From SFEL01 sp045603585 (lineage in GTDB: Bacteria > Bacillota > Clostridia > Christensenellales > CAG-138), in NCBI GenBank assembly GCA_045603585.1, contig JAZUMK010000013.1:62001-126000 (forward strand): DNA of 64,000 bases, read 5' to 3'. The notes beneath the pieces were generated by a model. That model did no database searches. It was not told where the DNA came from and saw only the letters and a program-made list of their open reading frames with translations. Positions 8,155 to 16,357 of the stretch are shown here, piece by piece. The translations under genes were made by a program, and so were the position numbers. How positions within the stretch are numbered: the first letter of the stretch is position 1; each line of letters starts with the position of its first letter.

Positions 8155-9291
8155 ATGCTGAAAAAGTGTATTTGCACAGCGGTGGCAGCTGTTATGCTAT
8201 TGGGATTCAACGTGGCCTATGCTGAGGAATATCCTGTGGATATAAGCGGAATAAAAGCGGCTGTAGTAATAGAGCAAACCGGCAGCCAGGTGATAATGGA
8301 GCATAATGCCGATGAGAGGATGGACACAGGCGGGTTATCCAGACTGCCTGTTTTATTGGCGGTATGCAATAAAATAGACAGCGGGGCAGTGGCTCTGACC
8401 GACATCATAACTGTAAGCGCAGCGGCGGCAAAAGTCAGCGGACCTACGGCGTTTCTGGAGGAATACGAACAGATGCAAGTATCTGCGCTGCTGAAGGCGG
8501 CGGTTATGATATGCGCGGGGGATGCAATATACGCCCTTGGGGAGGGAATTTACGGCTCTGCCGAGGCGTGTGTGCTCGCGGTTAACAATACCATGGCAGA
8601 TATGGGAATAGATGTGAATTGTGCCGATTTAACAGGAAGCGGGATAAGCTTTTCTGCAAATGAAATTGCAATGATAGGCGCCGCACTTATGAAAAGCCAG
8701 AGCTTTATGCTGTACAGCGGCTTATATTATGACAGCATAGAACATTCGGACGGGCGTACGACGGAACTGGCAAGCTCTAACAAGCTGCTGAAAAGCTGCG
8801 TTGGAACAAACGGAGTGGGAACGGGATCATCCGCTTCAGCGGGATATTGCGGGGTTTTTTCGGTGAAGAGGGGAAATACCGGCTATGTATGTGCTGTGCT
8901 TGGGGCGCAGAATTCATCACGACGGGCAGAGAAGGCTCAGAGTATGCTGGAATATGCATTTGCCGCATATGATGCTAAGCTTCTTGCATCGGAGGGGGAG
9001 GTAATAGAGCAAAGCATCCCCGTAAAATCCGGAACGGTGTCTCGGATTGCTCTTGCTGCAAAGGAAACAACGGTTGCCCTTATACCGAAAAATGCCAAGC
9101 TGGAAGAGAAGCGGGATGTACCCGAAATATTGGAAGCGCCTGTAAGCAAGGGCGCGGTTGTTGGCAGTATTACATACCTGCTGGATGGAGAAACCATGGG
9201 CAAAGTAGAGCTTGTCAGCGCAGAGGGGGTGGAGCGGGCGAAAGTGATGGACTATGCCAGAATGTTTCTTCTCCAATGGGTGCATTGCTAA
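8155..9291 (+). CDS. DacF-like family S11 pseudo-peptidase (catalytic residues lost)
   Basis: A 378-residue exported protein with a signal peptide (residues 1-23, cleavage after 'VAYA'). The fold follows D-Ala-D-Ala carboxypeptidases of family S11 along its length, including the C-terminal beta domain, but all three catalytic motifs are lost. SxxK reads S62-R-L-P65, SxN reads C120-A-G122 and KTG reads G222-T-G. It cannot act by the family's serine mechanism and is probably a peptidoglycan-binding or partner protein. An intact DacF is encoded 3 kb downstream. The AAGGAGG site lies inside a 12-bp hairpin. Confidence 0.75.
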   Translation: MLKKCICTAVAAVMLLGFNVAYAEEYPVDISGIKAAVVIEQTGSQVIMEHNADERMDTGGLSRLPVLLAVCNKIDSGAVALTDIITVSAAAAKVSGPTAFLEEYEQMQVSALLKAAVMICAGDAIYALGEGIYGSAEACVLAVNNTMADMGIDVNCADLTGSGISFSANEIAMIGAALMKSQSFMLYSGLYYDSIEHSDGRTTELASSNKLLKSCVGTNGVGTGSSASAGYCGVFSVKRGNTGYVCAVLGAQNSSRRAEKAQSMLEYAFAAYDAKLLASEGEVIEQSIPVKSGTVSRIALAAKETTVALIPKNAKLEEKRDVPEILEAPVSKGAVVGSITYLLDGETMGKVELVSAEGVERAKVMDYARMFLLQWVHC

Positions 9292-9357
9292 GTTTGTTGC
9301 ATAGTTTTTCCGGATGACGTATAATAAACCTAATTATAAACATCGGGAGACATGCAT

Positions 9358-10029
9358 TTGTTAAGTAGTATTTTTTCCGGTTCAGCCGGTTCTTTCATAA
9401 TGGAATTACTGTACAGGATGCCTGCAATACTTGTTGCGCTGGCATTCCATGAATGGGCTCACGCCTATGCGGCATACCGTTTGGGCGACCCTACGGCGTT
9501 TAATTTTGGCCGAATGACGCTTAATCCGCTGGCACATATAGATCCCTGGGGATTTGTAATGCTTGCGCTGTTCCGCTTTGGCTGGGCAAAGCCTGTGCCT
9601 ATAAATCCACGTCATTTTAAAAATCCAAGGCGGGATGAAATAATCGTAGGCCTTGCAGGCGTTGTGACCAATCTGCTGTTGGCCTTTGCGGCAATGGGCG
9701 TATTTTATGGCATCGCGGCCACTGTAGGTCTTAGAAATGCGGCGCTGAATACCATCATTTACTATTTTTACTTTATCAATCTCAGCCTTTGCGTATTCAA
9801 TCTGCTGCCCATTCCTCCGCTGGATGGATATCAGGTATTTTCCACTCTGCTTGCCCGCAAAGTGGGCCTGAAGCCATTCCTTTTCCTTGAAAGGTATGGC
9901 TTTATGATACTGGTGATACTGTTGGCAACAGGAACCCTGAGCGGCATTATGTCTGTGGCGGTAAATTGGCTGATGAATGGCATGATTGCCATATACAACG
10001 GGCTTTTCGGCCTTATTGGATTGATTTAA
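9358..10029 (+). CDS. Site-2 protease family (M50) membrane metalloprotease
   Basis: A polytopic membrane protein of about 224 residues. 'HEWAHAYAAYRLGD' supplies the HExxH zinc motif, and 'NLLPIPPLDGYQV' supplies the third zinc ligand Asp in the NPDG-like motif. 'GPLAGVVTN'-type membrane glycine motifs appear as 'GLAGVVTNLLLAF'. The substrate is unknown; relatives such as YwhC cluster with scpAB in Firmicutes, as here. TTG 9358 is preferred over ATG 9352 because GGGAGA at 9345-9350 would be too close to the ATG. Its stop abuts the scpA start. Confidence 0.85.
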   Translation: MLSSIFSGSAGSFIMELLYRMPAILVALAFHEWAHAYAAYRLGDPTAFNFGRMTLNPLAHIDPWGFVMLALFRFGWAKPVPINPRHFKNPRRDEIIVGLAGVVTNLLLAFAAMGVFYGIAATVGLRNAALNTIIYYFYFINLSLCVFNLLPIPPLDGYQVFSTLLARKVGLKPFLFLERYGFMILVILLATGTLSGIMSVAVNWLMNGMIAIYNGLFGLIGLI

Positions 10030-10794
10030 ATGAGCTACGAAGTAAAACTTTCCCGCTTTGAGGGGCCGCTTGATCTGCTGCTTCACCTTATCGAGCAGGC
10101 AGAGGTGGATATAAAGGACATATTCATATCCGAGATCACATCACAATATCTGGAGTACATGAACCAGATAGATGAGCTGGATATGGACACCGCCAGCGAG
10201 TTTTTGACTATGGCGGCAACATTGGTATACATAAAATCCCGTTCTCTGCTGCCTCGTCCGCCAAAGGAAAACGCAGAGGAAGAGGAAGACCCGGCAGAGG
10301 CTCTTATCCGTCAGCTGCGTGAATACAGGGCTGCAAAGGAAGCGGGAGAAAAGCTTGCGGAATTATTAAAAGCAGCAAGCGGCGTATACTCAAAGCTTCC
10401 AGAGGAATTTGCCTTGCCTCCACAGGAGATAAACTGGGAAGAATCCTCCACCCAGAGCCTGCTTCGTGCCTTTACAGAGCTTATGGACAGGCGCCGCATG
10501 GAGCGCGCCAACGCCATAGATAAGCAGGAAGTGATGAATGATCAGTTTACCATACGCCGCCAGCTGGTAAAGATAAGGGACAGGCTGAGGGAGAAAAAGA
10601 CACTTCGGTTTGAAGCCCTGTTTGACGAAGACGCATCCAAGATAGAGATGATAGTCACATTTATGTCTCTGCTGGATATGCTTATGCGGGGCGAAATAAC
10701 CATAAAGCAGTCCGCGCCGTATGAGCCCATAAATATAACCGCCCTTAATATTCGGGAAGATGATGAAGATGCCGAATATATGGACGAGCAGTAA
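10030..10794 (+). CDS. scpA: Segregation and condensation protein A
   Basis: The kleisin subunit of the Smc-ScpA-ScpB condensin. 254 residues beginning 'YEVKLSRFEGPLDLLLHLIEQAEVDI', the hallmark N-terminal Smc-neck-binding segment, with an acidic linker near residues 80-95 and a C-terminal winged helix that would contact the Smc head. ATG 10030 follows directly on the M50 protease stop (TAAATG), implying translational coupling. scpB starts 12 bases later. Confidence 0.95.
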   Translation: MSYEVKLSRFEGPLDLLLHLIEQAEVDIKDIFISEITSQYLEYMNQIDELDMDTASEFLTMAATLVYIKSRSLLPRPPKENAEEEEDPAEALIRQLREYRAAKEAGEKLAELLKAASGVYSKLPEEFALPPQEINWEESSTQSLLRAFTELMDRRRMERANAIDKQEVMNDQFTIRRQLVKIRDRLREKKTLRFEALFDEDASKIEMIVTFMSLLDMLMRGEITIKQSAPYEPINITALNIREDDEDAEYMDEQ

Positions 10795-10805
10795 GGATGA
10801 AGTAA

Positions 10806-11348
10806 ATGCAGGATACACGTTTTTCCGCAATAGAATGCATATTGTTTGTTTCCGGTGAGCCGGTGTCTATAGTTCAGCTTCAGCGGGCGCTGGATATGAC
10901 CGGCATAGAGATCAATGCCGTCATTCAGCAGATGGAGGAGCTTTACCGCACAGAGGAGCGAGGCGTACAGCTGTATATTACCGATGATACTGTGCAGCTG
11001 GTATCCAACCGCAAGTATGCAAACTATGTTGAAGAGCTGCTTCAGCCTGCCCAGACAAAGAGCTTTTCTCAGGCCATGCTGGAAACTCTCTCCATAATCG
11101 CCTATCGTCAGCCTGTTACCCGTTCTGATATAGAGGCTGTGCGCGGGGTAAGGTGCGATTATTCCGTCAGCCAGCTTTTAAAGCTGGGCCTTATTCAGGA
11201 AATGGGCCGCAAGGATTCTGTTGGCAGACCTATGACTTTCGGCACCACGGATGCATTTCTTCGTCAGTTTGGCATACATTCCATTGAGGAACTTCCGGAG
11301 TACGGAGCTTTTGCAGAAGAGGAAAGCGAAGACTTGCCGGAAGAATAA
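10806..11348 (+). CDS. scpB: Segregation and condensation protein B
   Basis: A dimeric winged-helix protein that binds the ScpA linker in the condensin complex. 180 residues with two winged helices. The conserved block 'AMLETLSIIAYRQPVTRSDIEAVRGV' (about residues 95-121) and 'GRPMTFGTTDAFLRQFGI' near the end are diagnostic. The C-terminal tail is acidic, as is usual. It follows scpA in the same operon, with AAGGA upstream. Confidence 0.95.
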   Translation: MQDTRFSAIECILFVSGEPVSIVQLQRALDMTGIEINAVIQQMEELYRTEERGVQLYITDDTVQLVSNRKYANYVEELLQPAQTKSFSQAMLETLSIIAYRQPVTRSDIEAVRGVRCDYSVSQLLKLGLIQEMGRKDSVGRPMTFGTTDAFLRQFGIHSIEELPEYGAFAEEESEDLPEE

Positions 11349-11381
11349 TAAAAATACCATATCTTCCAAATACTAAGAGCC

Positions 11382-11924
11382 ATGATCAGCGTGGCTCTTT
11401 ATATTTTGTCTGCATCCGCCCTGCTTTTATTGACAGGGGCAAGGATAAAATTCAGACTGCTTGTGGAATTGCGGCAGGCCCGGCTCAATGTTGAAGCGGG
11501 GATTTTTTTCGGTGCGCTGAAGCTGAAGGGAGATGCGGTGGCCTGCTGGTTTCCCTTTACGCTGTATGTGAACGGAAAACCACATTCCCTGCCCAAACGC
11601 AAGCAGAAAACATCATTGCCGCGGCATATATGGAAGGGGACCGAATTCAGCAGGCTGAACATTTCTTCGTCGGTCGGCATAAAGGATGACGGAGCGGCAA
11701 GCGTGGTATTTTCGGGTATATTGCGGGAGGGATTGCGCGCTGCTGCGCAGCTTTTGGCTCCGCATGAGCTGTCTGTCGGTTCAACGCCCGTATTCAGCCA
11801 TAATACTTTTTGGCTGGAATTGGAAGGCATAGCAAGGCTGCATCCTACGCAGATTATTTGTGCCGTCATACGGCAAAAAATATCCAAAATGCGGAAGGGG
11901 AAAGAGCATGACGCATCCTGTTGA
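11382..11924 (+). CDS. DUF2953 family membrane-associated protein (YtfI-like)
   Basis: 180 residues with one N-terminal membrane helix and a beta-rich remainder ('RIKFRLLVELRQARLNVEAGIFFGALKLKG') typical of DUF2953. In Firmicutes this family sits immediately before the sporulation gene ytfJ, exactly as here, and the two frames overlap by 17 bases. No biochemical function is established. The ribosome binding site is weak. It is probably expressed with scpAB and ytfJ. Confidence 0.7.
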   Translation: MISVALYILSASALLLLTGARIKFRLLVELRQARLNVEAGIFFGALKLKGDAVACWFPFTLYVNGKPHSLPKRKQKTSLPRHIWKGTEFSRLNISSSVGIKDDGAASVVFSGILREGLRAAAQLLAPHELSVGSTPVFSHNTFWLELEGIARLHPTQIICAVIRQKISKMRKGKEHDASC

Positions 11925-12366
11925 AAACATAATGAAAACCACAATGGAACAGCTTAAAGCAATGGCGGATGTAAACACCATAGTGGGCAATCCCATACTT
12001 ACGGCGGGGGAAACCATGATATTGCCCGTATCAAAGCTGTCCATGGGATTTATATCCGGCGGCGGAGAATACGGCTCTGAGAAAAAGCTTACGCCCATAC
12101 AAAGGAGCGCAGAGGAGATGAAGGAATACAGCAGCTATCCTTTTGCCGGGGCGGCTGTTGCCGGAATGACAATTACACCGCTGGCATTTTTGTCGGTAAA
12201 TAACGGATGTGTAAAGGTTATGCCTGCGGATTATGATACGACCTTTGACAGGGCGGTGGAGATGCTTCCCGAGCTTATCGGCACCATGGAGCAGGCGCTG
12301 AAAAACAGCATAAAAAGCTGTAAATGCGGCGAAGAAGATGATTCGAAGAGCAGCAGTGACCAATGA
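11908..12366 (+). CDS. ytfJ: Sporulation protein YtfJ (GerW family)
   Basis: 152 residues starting 'MTHPVENIMKTTMEQLKAMADVNTIVG', with the family's 'ETMILPVSKLSMGFISGGGEYG' glycine-rich core and a C-terminal hydrophobic 'GAAVAGMTITPLAFL'. YtfJ/GerW proteins are forespore proteins required for proper germination in Bacillus. ATG 11908 is behind GGAAGGGG and lies inside the end of the DUF2953 gene. Its stop overlaps the dacF start (ATGA). The Cys-rich 'CKCGEED' tail is unusual. Confidence 0.85.
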   Translation: MTHPVENIMKTTMEQLKAMADVNTIVGNPILTAGETMILPVSKLSMGFISGGGEYGSEKKLTPIQRSAEEMKEYSSYPFAGAAVAGMTITPLAFLSVNNGCVKVMPADYDTTFDRAVEMLPELIGTMEQALKNSIKSCKCGEEDDSKSSSDQ

Positions 12367-13475
12367 GCCGGAAAAAAAGAGGGATACTGTGGCTGATATG
12401 TATCATAATTGCCGTATTTCCGGTATGGGCATATGCGGTCGATACTTCTGCACAGAGCGCAATACTTATAGAGGCCCAAACAGGCAAGGTACTGTATGCG
12501 CATAATGCCCACGAAAGGCTTCCCATGGCAAGCACCACAAAGATAATGACAGCGATGGTAGCATTGGAGCATGGAAACATGGAGGATATCGTGACGGCGG
12601 ATGCCAGCGCATACGGAACAGAAGGCTCCAGCATATATCTGCATCTTGAAGAAGAGATAAGCCTGAAAGACCTGCTGTACGGACTTATGCTGTCATCGGG
12701 AAACGATGCTGCTGTTGCCATAGCTGTGCATATAGGCGGGGGAACACGGACTTTTGCGGACATGATGAACAAAAAAGCCATGGAGCTGGGGGCATACAAT
12801 ACCAATTTTGTAACGCCCAACGGGCTGCATGATGAGCAGCACTATACCACCGCATATGACCTTGCCCGCATAGCCGCTGCGGCAATGAAAAATCCGAATT
12901 TCCGCGAGATAGTATCAACGGAATATTACAGGGCGGAAACGGGGGAGGTTGCCCGAACGTTTAAAAATAAAAACCGCATACTGTGGGAATATGCGGGCGG
13001 CACAGGGATAAAGACAGGCTATACAAAGGCCGCAGGGAAATGCCTTGTGTTTTCCGCGGAGCAGGCCGGCATGGAATTGATAGGGGTAGTGCTTAATTGT
13101 CCGGATATGTTTCCGGATGCAGAGAAAATACTGGATTACGGCTTTGAAAACTATGAAACTGCTGAAATGGTGAAAGCGGGAAGTATTGTGGCCCGCGTAT
13201 CCGTGTCCGGCGGCGAAAAAAGCCTATTGGAACTTACAACTGCGCAGGATATAATAGTACCAGTACAAAAAGACAGCTCTGCCACATACAGAACCAGGGT
13301 GGTCACCGAGGAAAACATATCCGCTCCGGTATATAAGGGTGAAAGCCTGGGCTATGTGGAAATACTGGATGGAAATGCCTTGCTGATGCGGTATCAGCTG
13401 GTTGCCGCCGAGGATATACCCGATGCGGGTATAAGCTACTATTTTAACAGAATCTTAAGACGTTTTGCCGCATAA
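12363..13475 (+). CDS. dacF: D-alanyl-D-alanine carboxypeptidase, DacF type
   Basis: A family S11 penicillin-binding protein that removes the terminal D-Ala from peptidoglycan stem peptides outside the membrane. 370 residues: signal peptide (1-25), catalytic domain with S57-T-T-K60, S112-G-N114 and K217-T-G219 all intact, then the C-terminal beta domain from about residue 265 and a final amphipathic segment for membrane attachment. In Bacillus DacF acts in the forespore on cortex precursors. It overlaps ytfJ by 4 bases and precedes rluB. Confidence 0.95.
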   Translation: MSRKKRGILWLICIIIAVFPVWAYAVDTSAQSAILIEAQTGKVLYAHNAHERLPMASTTKIMTAMVALEHGNMEDIVTADASAYGTEGSSIYLHLEEEISLKDLLYGLMLSSGNDAAVAIAVHIGGGTRTFADMMNKKAMELGAYNTNFVTPNGLHDEQHYTTAYDLARIAAAAMKNPNFREIVSTEYYRAETGEVARTFKNKNRILWEYAGGTGIKTGYTKAAGKCLVFSAEQAGMELIGVVLNCPDMFPDAEKILDYGFENYETAEMVKAGSIVARVSVSGGEKSLLELTTAQDIIVPVQKDSSATYRTRVVTEENISAPVYKGESLGYVEILDGNALLMRYQLVAAEDIPDAGISYYFNRILRRFAA

Positions 13476-13498
13476 CAGGCGGCGGTGGGGGTATAAAT

Positions 13499-14206
13499 AT
13501 GCGTTTGCAGAAATTCATGGCGGATGCTGGAGTTGCGTCCAGAAGAAAGTGTGAAGAATATATTTCAGCAGGACGGGTAAAGGTAAATGGCACAGTTGCT
13601 GAAATAGGATGCACAGTAGAGCCCGGTGATACGGTTGAATTTGACGGCAAACTGCTGACGGCAGATAAGCAGCGCATAGTTATAATGCTTAACAAACCTC
13701 AGGGTGTGGTTTGCACCTGCAGCGATCCGGAGGGCCGCAGGACGGTTGTTGATTACGTTAAGGAGCTGCCTTTCAGGCTGTATAACGTTGGCCGTCTGGA
13801 TTATGACTCCGAGGGGCTGATATTGCTTACCAATGACGGAGAGCTGGCATATCGCATGACACATCCAAAGTTTGAGATGGATAAGACTTATCATGTGGTA
13901 TGCAGCGGAACCATTACAGAGCGGGACATTTCCCGCCTGCAGAGCGGCATAACGCTGGATGATGGAGTTACATCCCCTGCAGAGGTGGCCAATGTACGTA
14001 TTCGCCGGGACAATAAATCCGAGCTGGATATTACCATACACGAAGGGCGAAACAGGCAGGTGCGCCGCATGATATCCGCAGTGGGAAAGGACACGCTGCT
14101 GCTGAGAAGAATAAAAGAAGGACCGCTGGAGCTTGCAGACCTTAAAACAGGCCAGTGGCGGTATCTTACAGAGCAGGAAATCAAGGCCCTGAATCCGGTT
14201 GAATAA
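13499..14206 (+). CDS. rluB: 23S rRNA pseudouridine synthase RluB-type
   Basis: A pseudouridine synthase of the RsuA/RluB family, 235 residues. An N-terminal S4 RNA-binding domain ('MRLQKFMADAGVASRRKCEEYI') is followed by the catalytic domain with 'VGRLDYDSEGLILLTNDG' (catalytic Asp in GRLDYDSEG) and 'EGRNRQVRRM'. It modifies the helix 89-91 region of 23S rRNA in characterised members. It is the last gene of the scpA operon, ending at a strong terminator. Confidence 0.93.
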   Translation: MRLQKFMADAGVASRRKCEEYISAGRVKVNGTVAEIGCTVEPGDTVEFDGKLLTADKQRIVIMLNKPQGVVCTCSDPEGRRTVVDYVKELPFRLYNVGRLDYDSEGLILLTNDGELAYRMTHPKFEMDKTYHVVCSGTITERDISRLQSGITLDDGVTSPAEVANVRIRRDNKSELDITIHEGRNRQVRRMISAVGKDTLLLRRIKEGPLELADLKTGQWRYLTEQEIKALNPVE

Positions 14207-14244
14207 CCGGCCGGAGCTTTGCCATAAGCGAATATAATATATAA

Positions 14245-14286
14245 TGCCCCGCTTAACGTCAATAGTTATCAGCGGGGCTTTGATAT
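14245..14286 (+). terminator. Terminator of the scpA-rluB operon
   Basis: GCCCCGCT (14245-14252) pairs with AGCGGGGC (14271-14278), followed by TTTGATATTG. The T run is short but the stem is GC-rich. Confidence 0.7.
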
Positions 14287-14314
14287 TGCTATTTTTTCAA
14301 CATTAAGGTACAAT
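14286..14314 (+). promoter_or_regulatory. Promoter and leader of the decarboxylase operon
   Basis: TTGCTA (14286-14291), a 17-bp spacer and TACAAT (14309-14314) predict a start near 14321. The roughly 120-nt leader contains a short stem (AAGCT/AGCTT near 14368-14384) followed by TTTTTTATT, which could be a weak attenuator. Confidence 0.55.
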
Positions 14315-14439
14315 TATACAAAAATGGGGGAACAGTGGGTGACTTGAAATCCACGGATTTCCGCATAAGCTTGTATTATAGCTTTTTTATTAGTCACATC
14401 TTTCATTATTGATAATTCATGAAGGGAGGAACACTTAAA

Positions 14440-14724
14440 TTGACAAACGTTAGCCCCGTATTCGTACTGCTGTTGGGCTTGGGAACTGTGTTTTTTGGCC
14501 TTTTCTGCCTTATAGTTCTCACCAAGCTTATGAGCAAGGCTCTTGGCGAAGGAAAAGAAGCGGCCGTAAAGGCGGCGCCCGCCGCTGCTGCCGCTCCTGT
14601 ACAGGCAGCTGCTCCTGACGTAGCGGACCGCAAGGCTTTTGATGCAGCCATTGCCGCAGCCATTGCCACTTTTATGGGCGGAGAGCTCCAGGGTCTCAGA
14701 ATCCGCAGCATCAAGAAGGTCTAA
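14440..14724 (+). CDS. Decarboxylase gamma subunit, OadG-like
   Basis: A small membrane subunit of a sodium-translocating decarboxylase. About 94 residues: one N-terminal membrane helix ('VFVLLLGLGTVFFGLFCLIVL'), an Ala/Pro-rich flexible linker (residues 38-60) and a short cytoplasmic helix. This layout matches OadG, which anchors the soluble alpha subunit to the membrane pump. TTG 14440 is chosen because GAAGGGAGGA ends nine bases before it, whereas ATG 14419 overlaps that site. It is first of four genes in the operon. Confidence 0.8.
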   Translation: MTNVSPVFVLLLGLGTVFFGLFCLIVLTKLMSKALGEGKEAAVKAAPAAAAAPVQAAAPDVADRKAFDAAIAAAIATFMGGELQGLRIRSIKKV

Positions 14725-14760
14725 AAACATTATTATCGAATATTATTGGAGGAAATTATA

Positions 14761-15129
14761 ATGCGTAAGTTTCTGGTAAACGTAAACGGTACTTCCTACG
14801 AAGTTGAAGTAGAAGAGATCGCCGCAGGCGCAGCACCCGCCGCTGCTCCCGCTCCTGTTGCAGCACCTGCTCCCGCTCCTGTTGCAGCACCCGCACCCGC
14901 TGCCGCTCCCGCTGGTGCCGCAGGCGTAACCGCTCCCATGCCCGGCAACATTCTTGACGTTAAGGTCAAGGTTGGCGATGTTGTAAACGAGAACACCGTA
15001 GTTGTTATTCTCGAGGCCATGAAGATGGAAAACGAGATCTTTGCCGGCGCAAACGGCAAGGTTACCGCTGTTAACGTAGTTAAGGGTGCAACTGTAAACT
15101 CCGGCGACGTTCTGGTAGTTATCGGCTAA
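14761..15129 (+). CDS. Biotin carboxyl carrier subunit of the decarboxylase
   Basis: 122 residues: an N-terminal beta segment, an Ala/Pro linker of roughly 40 residues (about 21-55), and a biotinyl domain with 'EAMKME', so K88 is the biotinylation site. It carries CO2 from the carboxyltransferase to the membrane beta subunit. A separate carrier polypeptide is the arrangement of methylmalonyl-CoA and glutaconyl-CoA decarboxylases; in Klebsiella oxaloacetate decarboxylase the domain is fused to alpha. GGAGG precedes ATG 14761. Confidence 0.92.
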   Translation: MRKFLVNVNGTSYEVEVEEIAAGAAPAAAPAPVAAPAPAPVAAPAPAAAPAGAAGVTAPMPGNILDVKVKVGDVVNENTVVVILEAMKMENEIFAGANGKVTAVNVVKGATVNSGDVLVVIG

Positions 15130-15170
15130 TCTCCTATGCAGTAAAGATAATAATGGAAAGGAGACAGTAG

Positions 15171-16343
15171 ATGAACTACATCGAACCTATCAAGGATTTC
15201 ATTGGTTCAACCGGCTTTGCGCTTATTGGCGAGAATCCTCTCAATCTGGTAATGATCGCCGTAGCTTGCCTGTTGTTGTACCTTGCAATAGTTAAAAAAT
15301 ACGAGCCCTTGCTGCTGGTACCTATCGCATTCGGTATGCTGCTCACCAATCTTCCCGGAGCAGGTCTGTTCCACAATGAGCTTTACGCAGGCGGCCATGT
15401 TAATTGGGCTGCATTCAGCGAAGAGGCAGGTCTTATTGACTATCTCTATCTTGGTGTAAAGCTGGGCATTTATCCTTCACTCATCTTTATGGGTGTAGGC
15501 GCTATGACAGACTTTGGTCCCCTCATCGCCAACCCCAAGAGCCTGCTGCTGGGCGCTGCCGCTCAGCTGGGCATCTTTGTTGCCTTCTTTGGCGCGCTGC
15601 TGCTGGGCTTTACTAATCCTCAGGCTGCTTCCATCGGTATTATCGGCGGTGCAGACGGTCCTACCGCAATATACGTTACCTCTCAGCTGGCCGGTGACCT
15701 GCTTGGTCCCATTGCAGTTGCGGCATACTCCTATATGGCCCTGGTTCCTGTTATCCAGCCTCCCATCATGAAGGCGCTGACCACAAAGAAGGAGCGTATG
15801 GTAGTGATGGAGCAGCTCAGGCCTGTATCCAAGAAGGAAAAGATCATTTTCCCCATCGTATGCACCATCTTCGTATCTCTGCTGCTGCCCTCCGCTGCTC
15901 CCCTTATCGGCCTGCTTATGCTGGGCAACCTGTTTAAGGAGTGCGGCGTTACCGAGCGTCTCTGCAAGACCGCTCAGAACGAGCTGATGAATATCGTTAC
16001 TATCTTCCTGGGCGTATCCGTTGGCGCTACCGCTACTGCAGAAGCTTTCCTTAACTGGCAGACCATCGGCATCTTTGTAATGGGCGTATGCGCGTTCGGC
16101 TTTGGTACCGCAGGCGGCGTATTGCTTGGCAAGCTCATGTATGTGCTTTCCGGCGGCAAGATCAATCCCCTTATCGGTTCCGCAGGCGTATCTGCCGTTC
16201 CCATGGCAGCCCGCGTATCCCAGGTGGTTGGTCAGAAGGAAAACCCCAAGAACTTCCTGCTCATGCACGCTATGGGCCCCAACGTGGCAGGCGTTATCGG
16301 TTCTGCGATCGCAGCCGGCGTATTCCTTGCCCTCTTCCAGTAA
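15171..16343 (+). CDS. Sodium-translocating decarboxylase beta subunit
   Basis: An integral membrane subunit (390 residues, about nine membrane segments) that decarboxylates carboxybiotin and exports sodium. The signature 'GGADGPTAIYVTSQLA' (about residues 162-177) contains the membrane Asp essential for sodium transport in OadB, and the 'GVSVGATATAEAFL' and 'SAVPMAARVSQ' regions match OadB, MmdB and GcdB. Which substrate is used depends on the alpha subunit next door. AAAGGAGA precedes the ATG. Confidence 0.95.
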   Translation: MNYIEPIKDFIGSTGFALIGENPLNLVMIAVACLLLYLAIVKKYEPLLLVPIAFGMLLTNLPGAGLFHNELYAGGHVNWAAFSEEAGLIDYLYLGVKLGIYPSLIFMGVGAMTDFGPLIANPKSLLLGAAAQLGIFVAFFGALLLGFTNPQAASIGIIGGADGPTAIYVTSQLAGDLLGPIAVAAYSYMALVPVIQPPIMKALTTKKERMVVMEQLRPVSKKEKIIFPIVCTIFVSLLLPSAAPLIGLLMLGNLFKECGVTERLCKTAQNELMNIVTIFLGVSVGATATAEAFLNWQTIGIFVMGVCAFGFGTAGGVLLGKLMYVLSGGKINPLIGSAGVSAVPMAARVSQVVGQKENPKNFLLMHAMGPNVAGVIGSAIAAGVFLALFQ

Positions 16344-16357
16344 TAGGAGGTTAACCT

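Noticed and set aside
8155..9291. Annotation as an active D-Ala-D-Ala carboxypeptidase
   Set aside because: All three catalytic motifs are replaced, checked against the codons.
14761..15129. Ala/Pro repeats in the biotin carrier as a possible tandem repeat element
   Set aside because: The repeat is the normal flexible linker of biotin carriers, not a DNA-level repeat array.
15477..16268. 263-codon minus-strand frame
   Set aside because: Antisense to the decarboxylase beta subunit; highly biased codons of that gene keep the opposite frame open.
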